Positions 1-8,853 of a stretch of 64,000 bases of DNA are shown one piece after another. Under the pieces are notes generated by a model. That model searched no databases. It was not told the origin of the DNA and saw only the letters and a program-made list of their open reading frames with translations. The stretch covers positions 496,001-560,000 of the forward strand of contig JNJD01000006.1 of the NCBI GenBank assembly GCA_000702685.1, in the 5' to 3' direction. This DNA is from Lachnospiraceae bacterium AC2028 (lineage in GTDB: Bacteria > Bacillota > Clostridia > Lachnospirales > Lachnospiraceae). Within the stretch, counting starts at the first letter, position 1. Each line of letters begins with the position of its first letter. The translations under genes were made by a program, and so were the position numbers.

Positions 1-780
1 GTCGTCATGGTGATGGTGATGGCAGCACTCGTGATCATCGTCGTCATCGTCATCATCTTCATCGTGATGATGGTGGCAGCAGCACTCTTCGTCATGATCG
101 TCGTGGTCATGATGATGGTGGTGATGATGTTCGGGAGCCTCCTTAGCCTTCTCCATCATTTCTTCGAGAAGCGAATCGATGCTGTCATTTCCCTCAATGG
201 CGTCGAGAACCGCTTTGGCATCAAGCTGATCGAGAGGTGTGGTGATGACCGTGGCTTTGGGATTGTGCTCCTTGACTATGGCAACCGCTTCTGCGATCTT
301 TTCCGCGGATGCGGTATCGGTACGGCTGAGGATGACTGTGCCCGCATACTCGATCTGGTTTACAAAGAACTCACCGAAGTTCTTGGAATACATCTTTGCT
401 TTGGAAGCATCAACAACGGCAACTGCGGAATTGATCTTGACATCAAGTTCTCCGGCAACTCTTTCGATAGCCTTGAGAACATCGGAAAGCTTTCCTACGC
501 CCGAAGGCTCGATAAGGATCCTCTCGGGAGAATAGGTATTGATAACTTCCTTAAGTGATGTTCCGAAATCGCCTACAAGTGAGCAGCAGATACAGCCCTG
601 GCTCATCTCCTTGATCTCTATACCCGATTCTTCAAGGAATCCGCCGTCTATTCCGATCTCACCGAATTCATTTTCGATCAGTACGGTCTTGGTTGCATCA
701 ATGGCATCCTTAAGAAGCTTTTTGATAAGTGTGGTCTTGCCTGCGCCGAGAAAGCCGCTGACAACGTCAATTCTGGTCAT
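1..780 (-). CDS. CobW/P47K-type GTPase metallochaperone (COG0523), C-terminus cut by window edge
   Basis: P-loop GTPase of the COG0523 family, which delivers metal (zinc, cobalt or nickel, depending on subgroup) to client proteins in the cytosol. The first 260 residues are visible. Walker A GFLGAGKTT lies at residues 9-17 and the family metal motif C-I-C-C at 63-66. From about residue 211 to the window edge the chain is almost only His, Asp, Glu and Cys (runs of 4-7 His, CCC, eight Asp in a row), a typical metal-buffering tail but very dense here. A ribosome site GGAGG (790-794) precedes the ATG at 780. It lies downstream of rnpB, separated by a terminator. Zinc is the likeliest metal given the tail, but the substrate cannot be read from sequence. 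The real C-terminus lies outside the window. Confidence 0.9.
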   Translation of the reverse strand, partial: MTRIDVVSGFLGAGKTTLIKKLLKDAIDATKTVLIENEFGEIGIDGGFLEESGIEIKEMSQGCICCSLVGDFGTSLKEVINTYSPERILIEPSGVGKLSDVLKAIERVAGELDVKINSAVAVVDASKAKMYSKNFGEFFVNQIEYAGTVILSRTDTASAEKIAEAVAIVKEHNPKATVITTPLDQLDAKAVLDAIEGNDSIDSLLEEMMEKAKEAPEHHHHHHHDHDDHDEECCCHHHHDEDDDDDDDDHECCHHHHHDD

Positions 781-802
781 TGTATATACCTCCGATAAAT
801 CA

Positions 803-850
803 TAAAAACCCGCAATGAGTCCGGGAGGAAAAAACTCCCGGATCATGCGG
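803..850 (-). terminator. Intrinsic terminator of rnpB
   Basis: On the minus strand, a long stem (CCGCATGATCCGGGAG pairing imperfectly with CTCCCGGACTCATTGCGG) with a T-rich loop is followed by five T residues at 807-803. It lies just after the RNase P RNA 3' end and before the cobW-type gene. Confidence 0.8.
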
Positions 851-867
851 AAAAATTTATTGTTTAA

Positions 868-1213
868 GCGAAACTGTAAGCCGGGTTCTGTCTTAAAGCA
901 TACGCTTCGGGACGATCATCTATCTAGTACGTACGTTGCCGCACGCATCAAGCGACCTACCTGAAAGACGGGCGGGCAGCCCTTAACCTTTCTGTTTGGT
1001 CTTGCTCCGGATGGGGTTTACACGACTTCGCATGTTACCATGCGAATGGTGGTCTCTTACACCGCCTTTTCACCCTTACCTGCCTGAAGCAGGCGGTTAT
1101 TTTCTGTTGCACTGTCCCGGGAGTTTCCTCCGCCGGACGTTATCCGGCATCCTGCCCTCTGGAGCCCGGACTTTCCTCACGGATCCTGAGATCCCCGCGA
1201 TCGTCCGTTTCGC
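868..1213 (-). ncRNA. rnpB: RNase P RNA, bacterial class A
   Basis: Catalytic RNA that removes 5' leaders from pre-tRNAs. On the minus strand the hallmarks appear in order: GAGGAAAGTCCGGGCTCC near the 5' end, ACAGAAA and the AGGGTGAAA-GGCGGTGTAAGAGACCACC core, and the closing GACAGAACCCGGCTTAC near the 3' end. The terminal helix P1 is visible as GCGAAAC (1213-1207) pairing with GTTTCGC (874-868), which sets both ends. Size (about 346 nt) and core layout match class A rather than Bacillus class B. A TATAAT box at 1223-1228 (minus) fits a start of transcription just before 1213. Confidence 0.96.
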
Positions 1214-1222
1214 TCAAAATCA

Positions 1223-1251
1223 ATTATACAGCACGTGTCAAATATGAAAAA
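1223..1251 (-). promoter_or_regulatory. Probable rnpB promoter
   Basis: A perfect TATAAT (+ strand ATTATA 1223-1228) sits 10 bases ahead of the rnpB 5' end. The -35 is poor: T-rich sequence at 1246-1251 that also forms the tail of the upstream terminator. A TTGACA at 1235-1240 is too close to the -10 to serve it. Confidence 0.55.
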
Positions 1252-1289
1252 ACACGGATTACTTCATCGCTTCGCGATTCCCGTAATCC
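1245..1289 (-). terminator. Terminator after the nucleoside kinase gene
   Basis: Minus-strand hairpin with arms GGATTAC (1289-1283) and GTAATCC (1262-1256), inner pairing of ATCGC with GCGAT, followed by TGTTTTTT. It is the last of three tandem stem-loops between the kinase stop codon and rnpB, and the one with the best T-tract. Confidence 0.75.
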
Positions 1290-1290
1290 T

Positions 1291-1410
1291 AAAAACATTC
1301 GCAACTCCGCGTATTTTTTCAAAATACGCAATTGCTCATGTTTTTGGCGGGGCAATAATGCAGCAATTCGAATTAATGCAAGCATTATTCGCATTGCTGC
1401 ATTTTGCCCC
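1291..1410 (-). repeat. Two tandem long imperfect palindromes in the kinase 3' region
   Basis: Positions 1291-1345 form one hairpin (AAAACATTCGCAA...TTGCTCATGTTTT, inner GCGTATTTT/AAAATACGC). Positions 1349-1410 form a second (GGGGCAATAATGCAGCAAT...ATTGCTGCATTTTGCCCC, inner GAATTAATGC/GCATTATTC). Each spans 55-62 bases with few unpaired positions. The 1291-1345 hairpin is followed on the minus strand by a short TTTTT, so it may be an additional terminator; the larger one has no T-tract. Confidence 0.75.
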
Positions 1411-1416
1411 TGTTTT

Positions 1417-3072
1417 TTACACGTTGAAACACGATCCTCCGACGAACTCCCTGCAGATGGAGTTGTTGGGAAGGAATTCGCTGGGAAGGGACAGGAAATA
1501 ATCAAGGAACTTGAGCAGTCTCTTCGCTTCGTAATATGTAGGATCGTCCTTCTGGATGCTGAAAAGCAGGGGCTCCGCAAACTGCTTAAGAAGCGCAAGC
1601 TCATAAACCTGAGCGGAGTTGAACATTACATCCGCCTCTTCCTGAAACGGGAAGATATTCTCCTCTTCGCCTCTTCTTACGGAATGCCACATTGAAAGTG
1701 TTCTCTTTGCATCCGAACCTCTTGTACGCGCATCCCTTACAAGACGTCTTAAGAGTCTCGCATCGGTTGTAGGGATCCTGTTGTGCTCATCGATATTGAT
1801 CGAAGTAAGTGCGGAGATATAGATCTTGAACTTACTTTCATCGGGAAGAGCATAACTCATCTTGGGATTGAGTCCATGGATTCCTTCTATTACAAGTATG
1901 TCATCCTTTTCAAGCTGCATGTAATTGCCGTGGTATTCTCTCTGGCCGATCTTGAAATTGAAAGTGGGAAGTTCGACTCTTTCACCCGCAAGGAGTTTAA
2001 GCATATCATCATTAAATCCCTTGGTGTCGATTGCTTCGATGCATTCGAAATTGTAGTCGCCGTTCTCATCTCTCGGTGTATCCTCACGGTTTACGAAATA
2101 GTCATCAAGTCCTATCGCATGAGGCTTGAGTCCGAAGGTTCGAAGCTGTATTGAAAGTCTGTGTGAAAAACTCGTCTTACCGGATGATGAAGGTCCGGCG
2201 ATCATGACGAACTTAACACCCTTTCTGGATGCTATCTCTGCGGCGATCTCAGCAATACGTCTTTCCTGCTCGGCTTCCTGGACAAGGATGAGATCCTCCA
2301 TGCTTCCGGAACAGATCCTTTCATTAAGGTCACCGACATTTTCTATGCCAACATATTCGCACCACTTATGCGAACGCTGGAATGTATCAAAGAGCATTCT
2401 GCTCTCTTCATACTTGGGCACGACTGTGGGGGCACTCTTTTCCGGAAGGATGAGCATGAATCCTGTATCGTACTGAATGAGATCGAAATACTTTACGTAT
2501 GAAGCGTTGGGAAGCATATAGCCGTAGTAATAATCCCTGTATCCGTCCATCTCGTAGATATTTACGTTGGAGGTCCTTCTGTATCTGAAAAGCTTTACCT
2601 TATCCTCCATGCCTCTCTTTGAAAAGATGTCGAGAGCATCATCGATCGGATAGGATCTCTTCATATAAGGAGTACCGGCTTCAACGATCTCAAGCATGCG
2701 CTTTTTGATCTTCTCCGCATTTTCTTCGGTGCTTTCGATAAGACCTTCCGTATTGATGAACAATCCTCTTTTAACGGTAAAGTCAGCCCTGCATTTATTG
2801 GCAGTCTCTTCTCCGAAAAGATCCCATATGGATTTCATAAGGAGCATCGTTGCGCTTCTTACATATGTAAGATGGCCGACATTATCCTTAAGGGTGAAGA
2901 ACTTTACTTCACCGCTCCTGGTAACTTTCTTGAAAAGCTCTCTTATCTTTCCGTCCAGGCTGATCGCAGCAATGGGCGAATCATAATCTTTCTGGTAATC
3001 CTTCGCTACATCTTCCCATGTGGCATCGGGAGCATATTCCTTTTTTTCACCGTTAATGATAAGTGTGTACAT
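1417..3072 (-). CDS. Uridine kinase-like nucleoside kinase with N-terminal TGS-type domain
   Basis: A 551-residue cytosolic kinase of the uridine kinase/phosphoribulokinase superfamily, probably phosphorylating a nucleoside with ATP or GTP. The N-terminus (about 1-60) resembles a TGS/ubiquitin-like domain and the next part (60-230) resembles the second additional domain of threonyl-tRNA synthetase, as in other Clostridia and Thermotoga long nucleoside kinases. The kinase domain starts near 285 with Walker A GPSSSGKTS, followed by GLDDYF and VIEGIHGLN. A GAGAGGG site precedes ATG 3072, 10 bases after trmK, so it is likely the last gene of the dgt-dnaG-rpoD-trmK run. Three stem-loops follow the stop. 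The exact nucleoside is not deducible. Confidence 0.9.
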   Translation of the reverse strand: MYTLIINGEKKEYAPDATWEDVAKDYQKDYDSPIAAISLDGKIRELFKKVTRSGEVKFFTLKDNVGHLTYVRSATMLLMKSIWDLFGEETANKCRADFTVKRGLFINTEGLIESTEENAEKIKKRMLEIVEAGTPYMKRSYPIDDALDIFSKRGMEDKVKLFRYRRTSNVNIYEMDGYRDYYYGYMLPNASYVKYFDLIQYDTGFMLILPEKSAPTVVPKYEESRMLFDTFQRSHKWCEYVGIENVGDLNERICSGSMEDLILVQEAEQERRIAEIAAEIASRKGVKFVMIAGPSSSGKTSFSHRLSIQLRTFGLKPHAIGLDDYFVNREDTPRDENGDYNFECIEAIDTKGFNDDMLKLLAGERVELPTFNFKIGQREYHGNYMQLEKDDILVIEGIHGLNPKMSYALPDESKFKIYISALTSINIDEHNRIPTTDARLLRRLVRDARTRGSDAKRTLSMWHSVRRGEEENIFPFQEEADVMFNSAQVYELALLKQFAEPLLFSIQKDDPTYYEAKRLLKFLDYFLSLPSEFLPNNSICREFVGGSCFNV

Positions 3073-3082
3073 AGATTCCCTC

Positions 3083-3784
3083 TCAATCTTTGTTGATGCG
3101 TGATCTGATCCTGCGGTTCAGATCCATCAGTTCTCTTATCTCTTCCGTACGCTCATTATGTTCTCCGCTTTCAGAGATCAGTTTCTCCAGGATCTTTTCG
3201 TAAGAACCCATCTCTGCATCGAGATAATCCGAAAGACCTCTGTCTTCCTCGATAAGGTCCGCACCGTATCTGTCTTCCGGAGTGATGTTAAGTGCAGGCT
3301 CCGTTTTTCCGGTATATCTTATCTTCATCGGAAAATAATATTTTTCCGCATCGATAAGAATATTGTTGCGGACTATCTCAAAACCGCTCTGTCTTAAGAA
3401 ATTTCTGAACTCCGGAATATTCGACTGCGGCTGGACAATGAATTCATCCATCTGTCTGATGCAATCCATTCCGTTCGTCAGTATATCCCTTATGAGCATT
3501 CCGCCCATTCCGGCAATGACCGCAGTCTTTACGGTTCCGGGTTCTATCTTTTCAAAGCCGTCGGAGATGATGAGTTCTATCTTATCCGAAAGCCCGGCCT
3601 TTTCCACATTCTCCCTTGCTCTTTTAAGCGGGCCTGTGCGAAGATCGGAAGCTATCACCTTGGGAGAGATGCCTCTCGATACCAGTTCGATAGCCATAAA
3701 TCCGTGGTCGCAGCCTATATCGGCACATACAAGCCCCTTTGGAACAAGTTCGAGTATGTTCTCTAATCTGTCAGAGAGCCTCAT
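3083..3784 (-). CDS. trmK: tRNA (adenine(22)-N1)-methyltransferase TrmK
   Basis: SAM-dependent enzyme making m1A22 in tRNA. The 233-residue chain has the Rossmann SAM motif [11 protein letters not shown] (about 20-30), the [17 protein letters not shown] second strand typical of TrmK/YqfN, and the family signature [10 protein letters not shown] near 90-99; a coiled C-terminal region follows, as in Bacillus TrmK. The start codon overlaps the rpoD stop in an ATGA arrangement, showing translational coupling. The position next to rpoD is the classical Firmicutes order. Confidence 0.93.
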   Translation of the reverse strand: MRLSDRLENILELVPKGLVCADIGCDHGFMAIELVSRGISPKVIASDLRTGPLKRARENVEKAGLSDKIELIISDGFEKIEPGTVKTAVIAGMGGMLIRDILTNGMDCIRQMDEFIVQPQSNIPEFRNFLRQSGFEIVRNNILIDAEKYYFPMKIRYTGKTEPALNITPEDRYGADLIEEDRGLSDYLDAEMGSYEKILEKLISESGEHNERTEEIRELMDLNRRIRSRINKD

Positions 3785-5823
3785 GTATCCTCCAGATAAT
3801 CCTTGAGCTGCTTGGAACGGCTGGGATGACGAAGCTTACGGAGTGCCTTTGCTTCGATCTGTCTGATCCTCTCACGGGTAACGTTGAATTCTTTTCCTAC
3901 CTCTTCAAGAGTACGCTGTCTTCCGTCATCAAGTCCGAAACGAAGTCTGAGTACTTTCTTTTCCCTGTCGGTAAGTGAATCGAGAACCTTGTCGAGCTGT
4001 TCTCTGAGAAGCATCTGTGTGGCAGCTTCTGCGGGTGCGGGAACATTGTCGTCCTCGATGAAATCTCCGAGATGCGAATCTTCCTCTTCACCGATGGGAG
4101 TCTCGAGTGATACGGGCTCCTGGGAGATCTTGAGGATCTCGCGGACCTTCTCTTCGGGGATGTTCATCTCCGCTGCGATCTCCTCGGGACTGGGCTCTCT
4201 TCCGAGAGTCTGAAGGAGCTGACGGCTTACACGGATCAGCTTATTGATGGTCTCTACCATATGAACGGGAATACGGATGGTACGGGCCTGGTCAGCGATT
4301 GCTCTGGTAATGGCCTGTCTGATCCACCATGTTGCATATGTCGAGAATTTATATCCCTTGCGGTAATCGAACTTTTCAACCGCCTTGATGAGTCCGAGGT
4401 TTCCTTCCTGGATCAGGTCAAGGAAGAGCATTCCTCTTCCGACATATCTCTTTGCAATGGAAACAACGAGTCTGAGGTTTGCTTCGGCAAGCGCGTTCTT
4501 GGCTTCCTCGTCTCCCTTTTCCATTCTCTTGGCGAGCTTGATCTCTTCCTCTGCGGTAAGAAGAGGAACCTTACCGATCTCCTTGAGATACATACGGACG
4601 GGATCCTCTATGCTGACGCCCTCTACGAGTGCATCTATATCGATCCTGTCTACCGCATCTTCATCGGCATCAACAAGATCTTCGGGGCTGGGACCGTCAA
4701 GCTCAAACTCATCGGGAGGAAGATCGGATCCTCCGGGGCCGTCATCGGGGAAAAGAATGATTATTCCCTTGGATGAAAGATTCTCAATGACCTTATCAAC
4801 CATCTTGTCGATAAGCTCATCATCATCGGTAACCTTGGTCACGGCATCATTGATCTTGTCGTAATCAAGACCCTTGTTCTTTTTGCAGTGCTTGACCAAA
4901 GCCGCAGTGATCTCCTGAACCTTGTCGTCAAAAGACATCTCTTCGGAATCGGTTATAACGATAGGTTCTTCAACAACCTTTTTGCCTGCGTCCTTGCCCT
5001 TGCCTTTAGCGGTCTTGGGCTCGGGAACTGCCTTGCCCTTTGACTTGGTATCGGCTTTTGCCTTAGGCTCAGCCTTTGCCTTGTCCTTAGCCTTGCTCTT
5101 GGGTTCAGCCTTGGGAGCGGGCTTGGTCTTTACATTCTTGGTATCAGCCTTCTTAGGTGCGGGCTTTGCCGTCTTCTTGGGAGCTGCCTTTGCTGCGGGC
5201 TTTGCTGCTTTCTTGGGAGCAGCCTTTGCTGCGGGCTTTGCTGCTTTCTTGGGAGCTGCCTTTGCTGCGGGCTTTCCTGCTTTCTTGGGAGCTGCCTTTG
5301 CTGCGGGCTTTGCTGCCTTCTTAGGTGCTGCCTTCGCTGCGGGCTTTGCTGCCTTCTTGGGTGCTGCCTTTGCAGCAGGCTTTGCTGTCTTCTTAGGTGC
5401 TGCCTTTGCTGCGGGCTTTGCCGCTTTCTTAGGCATAGCCTTTGCTGCGGGCTTTGCTGTCTTCTTAGGTGCTGCCTTTGCTGCGGGCTTTGCTGTCTTC
5501 TTAGGCGCTGCCTTTACTGCAGGCTTTGCTGCCTTCTTGGGTGCTGCCTTTGCTGCGGGCTTTGCTGCTTTCTTGGGTGCTGCCTTTGCTGCGGGCTTTG
5601 CTGCCTTCTTGGGCGCCGCCTTTGCTGCGGGCTTTGCTGCTTTCTTGGGTGCTGCCTTTGCTGCGGGCTTTGCTGCCTTCTTGGGCGCCGCCTTTGCTGC
5701 AGGCTTTGCTGCCTTCTTGGGGGCTGCCTTTGCTGCGGGCTTTGCTGTCTTTTTAGGTGCTGCCTTTGCTGCGGGCTTTGCAGCAGCCTTCTTTACATTC
5801 TTCTTTTCTTCCTTCTTAGCCAT
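3781..5823 (-). CDS. rpoD: Primary RNA polymerase sigma factor with long Lys/Ala/Pro repeat tail
   Basis: Housekeeping sigma factor that directs RNA polymerase to -10/-35 promoters. The conserved part (about residues 400-680) has region 1.2 ([16 protein letters not shown]), region 2 ([32 protein letters not shown]), region 3 and region 4 ([20 protein letters not shown]). Before this come about 17-18 copies of a 12-residue unit of the form [12 protein letters not shown] (residues about 14-222), then a Lys/Pro-rich linker to about 290 and an acidic region 1.1-like segment. Total is 680 residues against about 370-380 in Bacillus SigA. The ATG at 5823 has GAGGAGG inside the dnaG 3' end. The repeat is in frame throughout, so the tail is probably translated. 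Confidence 0.96.
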   Translation of the reverse strand: MAKKEEKKNVKKAAAKPAAKAAPKKTAKPAAKAAPKKAAKPAAKAAPKKAAKPAAKAAPKKAAKPAAKAAPKKAAKPAAKAAPKKAAKPAAKAAPKKAAKPAVKAAPKKTAKPAAKAAPKKTAKPAAKAMPKKAAKPAAKAAPKKTAKPAAKAAPKKAAKPAAKAAPKKAAKPAAKAAPKKAGKPAAKAAPKKAAKPAAKAAPKKAAKPAAKAAPKKTAKPAPKKADTKNVKTKPAPKAEPKSKAKDKAKAEPKAKADTKSKGKAVPEPKTAKGKGKDAGKKVVEEPIVITDSEEMSFDDKVQEITAALVKHCKKNKGLDYDKINDAVTKVTDDDELIDKMVDKVIENLSSKGIIILFPDDGPGGSDLPPDEFELDGPSPEDLVDADEDAVDRIDIDALVEGVSIEDPVRMYLKEIGKVPLLTAEEEIKLAKRMEKGDEEAKNALAEANLRLVVSIAKRYVGRGMLFLDLIQEGNLGLIKAVEKFDYRKGYKFSTYATWWIRQAITRAIADQARTIRIPVHMVETINKLIRVSRQLLQTLGREPSPEEIAAEMNIPEEKVREILKISQEPVSLETPIGEEEDSHLGDFIEDDNVPAPAEAATQMLLREQLDKVLDSLTDREKKVLRLRFGLDDGRQRTLEEVGKEFNVTRERIRQIEAKALRKLRHPSRSKQLKDYLEDT
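5161..5787 (-). repeat. 36-bp tandem repeat encoding the RpoD tail
   Basis: About 17 copies of a 36-bp unit coding for a 12-residue Lys/Ala/Pro motif. Copies differ mainly at synonymous third positions plus a few A-to-T, A-to-V, A-to-M and A-to-G changes, which suggests copy-number change by slippage or recombination with selection on the protein. Confidence 0.9.
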
Positions 5824-5828
5824 CTGGT

Positions 5829-7622
5829 TTATTCCTCCTCGTCAGTAATACGTAATTTTTCCTGTTTTAATCTGTCTATCTCGAGTCTGCAGTTAAAGAC
5901 TTTGAGTTCTTTTTCCGGATCATCCGTATGTGTCAGAAGTTCGCACTTCCTTTCCATTACTTTTATGATCAGATCCTTCAGCATTGCTATCCGCTTTTCC
6001 GGTGTATCTATATCCGGTGCGGAGTTCTGCAGGATACCCGTAGCATCTTTTATGACTTCTTCATCTTCAAACTCCGATAAAAGTTTTGAGATATCGAATG
6101 TCCCCGTTTCAAGCATCTCATATGCTTTTTCGGCTACGCTTCTGCATGAACCCGGTGAAAAGTCATCAGCTTTCAGATATTTTTTCACCACCCTGAAGAT
6201 AGCAGGTTCATCGGTCATCCATGTAAGAAGAGAGCTTTCGGCGGGAGTCCACTCGCTTTCCTTCTTTTTGCCGGAAGGCTTCTTAGGCGGAGAATATACC
6301 GTCTTGGATGCCGGTCCCATCGGAGCAAATTCGGGAGGTCTGGTCTCCTCGAGAAGCTTGGACACTTCCGATGCCGCAATGCCAAACCTGCTTACGATCG
6401 AGCCTGCATAGGAATTCATCCTGACTTCATCGCCTCCGAACATCCACAGATTCTCGACGATCTCGCGCTTGCATCTGTACTGTTCTTCGGGATCGGACAG
6501 ATCGTATTTCTCTTTAACCCTGTCCTCTATATAAAGGAAGCCGTTCTCAGCTTCTTCTATACGCTTTTCAAATTCCTCCGCGCCGTTCTTGTTGAGGAAT
6601 TCATCGGGATCCTTACAGGGTCTGATGCTTATTCTCTTCGGCGTTATGCCGACATTCGTGAGCATCCTGACCGCCTTGAGCGCCGCCTTTTCACCGGCTT
6701 CATCCATATCGTAAGCCAGATACACATCCCTGCGGTCTCTTTTTATCATAGCGGCCTGTTCTTCGGTAAAAGCCGTTCCCAGAGACGCTATCGCCGAATC
6801 AAATCCGGCCTGATGCATTGATATGACATCCATATACCCTTCACAGAGTATGTAATATTTCTTGCGCGATCTCTTGGCGAAATTATATCCGTAGAGATTT
6901 CTTCTTTTATCGAAGATCGCGGTTTCGGATGTGTTCAGATATTTCGGTTCACCGCTTCCGAGAACTCTTCCGCCGAATCCGATCACCTTCTTATCCGGCG
7001 TGATTATCGGAAACATGACCCTTCCGAAAAACGCTGAACTCATTCCGTACTTTTCATGGTTCGTCGCCATTCCGGATGCTATGATCAGTTCATCGGAATA
7101 GCCCTTCTTCCTGAGGAATTCGACCACTTCGCGGCCGTTATTTCCCGCAAAGCCGAGTCCGAAATGCCTTATCGTCTCGTCGGTAAGGCCTCTGTCTTTA
7201 AAATATGCCAGGCCCCTTTCACCGTGCGGAGAACTTAAGTTGTTCATGAAAAAGAGTGCGGCATCCGAATTGATCTGCTTCAGAAGATCCGACTTCTGAC
7301 GCCTTTCCTTGTCCGCAGGTGAGTCTTCCGATTCAACCACTTCCATTCCGGCGCGTTCGGCCAGGATCTTCACAGCCTCCGGAAACGAAACATTTTCATA
7401 CTTCATAACAAAGCCGAAAACATTTCCGCCTTCGCCGCATCCGAAACAGTGGAACATCTGCTTCGGCGGATAGACCGAGAACGACGGAGTCTTTTCGTTA
7501 TGGAAAGGACACAGTCCCCAGTAATTATTTCCTTTTTTCTTGAGAGGCACGTAACTTCCCACGACATCGAGGATGTCATTGCGGGATCTTACTTCCTCCA
7601 CGAATTCATCCGTAAAATACAT
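5829..7622 (-). CDS. dnaG: DNA primase DnaG
   Basis: Makes RNA primers at the replication fork with the DnaB-type helicase. The 597-residue protein has the N-terminal CHC2 zinc finger ([11 protein letters not shown] then CFGCGEGG, residues about 38-65), the TOPRIM core with [13 protein letters not shown] (about 262) and [10 protein letters not shown] (about 304), and a helical C-terminal helicase-interaction region. It starts 3 bases after the dgt stop, with its ribosome site inside dgt, and runs into rpoD with a 5-base gap. This is the macromolecular-synthesis type operon common in Firmicutes. Confidence 0.97.
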   Translation of the reverse strand: MYFTDEFVEEVRSRNDILDVVGSYVPLKKKGNNYWGLCPFHNEKTPSFSVYPPKQMFHCFGCGEGGNVFGFVMKYENVSFPEAVKILAERAGMEVVESEDSPADKERRQKSDLLKQINSDAALFFMNNLSSPHGERGLAYFKDRGLTDETIRHFGLGFAGNNGREVVEFLRKKGYSDELIIASGMATNHEKYGMSSAFFGRVMFPIITPDKKVIGFGGRVLGSGEPKYLNTSETAIFDKRRNLYGYNFAKRSRKKYYILCEGYMDVISMHQAGFDSAIASLGTAFTEEQAAMIKRDRRDVYLAYDMDEAGEKAALKAVRMLTNVGITPKRISIRPCKDPDEFLNKNGAEEFEKRIEEAENGFLYIEDRVKEKYDLSDPEEQYRCKREIVENLWMFGGDEVRMNSYAGSIVSRFGIAASEVSKLLEETRPPEFAPMGPASKTVYSPPKKPSGKKKESEWTPAESSLLTWMTDEPAIFRVVKKYLKADDFSPGSCRSVAEKAYEMLETGTFDISKLLSEFEDEEVIKDATGILQNSAPDIDTPEKRIAMLKDLIIKVMERKCELLTHTDDPEKELKVFNCRLEIDRLKQEKLRITDEEE

Positions 7623-7625
7623 TTA

Positions 7626-8633
7626 TCAGATCATCTCCCATGATTTGGGAACAAAGAGGTCATTGTATGTAAGGATTGCGAATCTGTCTGTCATGGCACC
7701 GACGTAATCGCACACAGCCCTTTCCGGAGCTTCACCCTCATCGATCATCAGTCTGTTTTCCTCGGGCAGCTTGTCCAGATGGTGCATGTAATAATCGTAG
7801 AGCGTTATGACAAGAGTTTCGGCCTTGCCTTCTTCGGATTTGATGTCGGGGTTCGTATAAACCCTTTCAAACATGAACTGTCTGATCTCCTTCATGGCAT
7901 CCATCACGCCGTCACTCATGCAGATATCATTCTTTTCCTTGCTGTTCGTGATGATGTCGTGCATAAAGGTATCGAGCCTGTCACCGGGAGTCGATCCGAG
8001 GACATCCCTTATCGAAGCGGGAACGTCCATTTCGGTAAGAACCCCGCCCCTTACAGCATCGTCCATATCGTGATGGATATATGCGATCTTGTCGGATAAT
8101 CTCACGACCTTGCCTTCAAGCGTGGAGGGCATTCTGGAGGTCTGGTGGTTCAGTATCCCGTCCCTGACTTCCCAGGTAAGATTCAGGCCCTTTCCGTCCT
8201 TTTCAAGCTTTTCGACGGTTCTTACGCTCTGCTCGTTGTGTTTGAAGCCTAAGGGACAAACGGAATTGAGAGCTCTTTCTCCGGCATGTCCGAAGGGAGT
8301 ATGACCGAGATCATGGCCCAGTGCTATTGCCTCGGTGAGGTCCTCGTTCAGCCTGAGCGCCTTGGAGATCGTGCGGGCTATCTGTGAAACCTCGAGAGTA
8401 TGGGTAAGTCTGGTCCTGTAGTGGTCGCCCTCGGGGATCAGATAAACCTGGGTCTTATCCTTGAGCCTTCTGAAGGCTTTACAGTGGACTATCCTGTCAC
8501 GGTCCCTCTGGTAAACGGGTCTTATGTCACACTGGGGCTCATCCGTGTCGCGTCCTTTTGAATTTTTGGAAAGTGATGCGTAAGGGCTTAAGATCTGCTC
8601 TTCACGCTCCTCAAGCATTTCTCTGATGGTCAT
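7626..8633 (-). CDS. dgt: Deoxyguanosinetriphosphate triphosphohydrolase-like HD protein
   Basis: HD-domain dNTPase family, hydrolysing dGTP or other dNTPs to nucleoside and triphosphate. The 335 residues contain RRLKDKTQVY, TRLTHTLEVSQIAR (first His, about 75) and the HD pair in ALGHDLGHTPFGHAGE (about 106-120), the Dgt signature, then a later ARG-free DKIAYIHHDMDD metal/helix motif. The ATG at 8633 has CAGGAG upstream. It is the first gene of the minus-strand operon dgt-dnaG-rpoD-trmK-kinase and faces the ABC transporter genes across a 220-bp divergent region. Confidence 0.92.
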   Translation of the reverse strand: MTIREMLEEREEQILSPYASLSKNSKGRDTDEPQCDIRPVYQRDRDRIVHCKAFRRLKDKTQVYLIPEGDHYRTRLTHTLEVSQIARTISKALRLNEDLTEAIALGHDLGHTPFGHAGERALNSVCPLGFKHNEQSVRTVEKLEKDGKGLNLTWEVRDGILNHQTSRMPSTLEGKVVRLSDKIAYIHHDMDDAVRGGVLTEMDVPASIRDVLGSTPGDRLDTFMHDIITNSKEKNDICMSDGVMDAMKEIRQFMFERVYTNPDIKSEEGKAETLVITLYDYYMHHLDKLPEENRLMIDEGEAPERAVCDYVGAMTDRFAILTYNDLFVPKSWEMI

Positions 8634-8773
8634 AGTTTTCTCCTGTAAAAACAGTCACCGTATGTATATACCCCATTAATTAAGAAATCCCTCTCTTTTT
8701 TCATAAAAATTTTACGAAAAACTCAAAAGTCTCAAAAAGCCTGCTTTTCTACCGTGAGTTGTTCTACCGCAGG

Positions 8774-8779
8774 TATAAT
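8774..8779 (+). promoter_or_regulatory. Candidate -10 box for the ABC/DUF1854 operon
   Basis: TATAAT lies 75 bases before the TTG start at 8854; no good -35 is seen at the right distance (ACCGTG or TTCTAC nearby). The remainder of the 8634-8853 divergent region is AT-rich, with nothing else recognised. Confidence 0.4.
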
Positions 8780-8853
8780 ATGGATGATTCAGGGGTTTTC
8801 CTATGTTAAAATACAAATCAATTCGAAAAAAGAGACAATAACGGAGAAATTTC

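Noticed and set aside
7-558. 183-residue plus-strand frame rich in Met, Val and Ile
   Set aside because: Antisense to the His/Asp tail of the CobW-type gene.
4922-5848. Long plus-strand frame with Ala/Phe/Gly repeats antisense to rpoD
   Set aside because: It is the mirror of the rpoD tandem repeat; no ribosome site, and rpoD on the other strand is certain.
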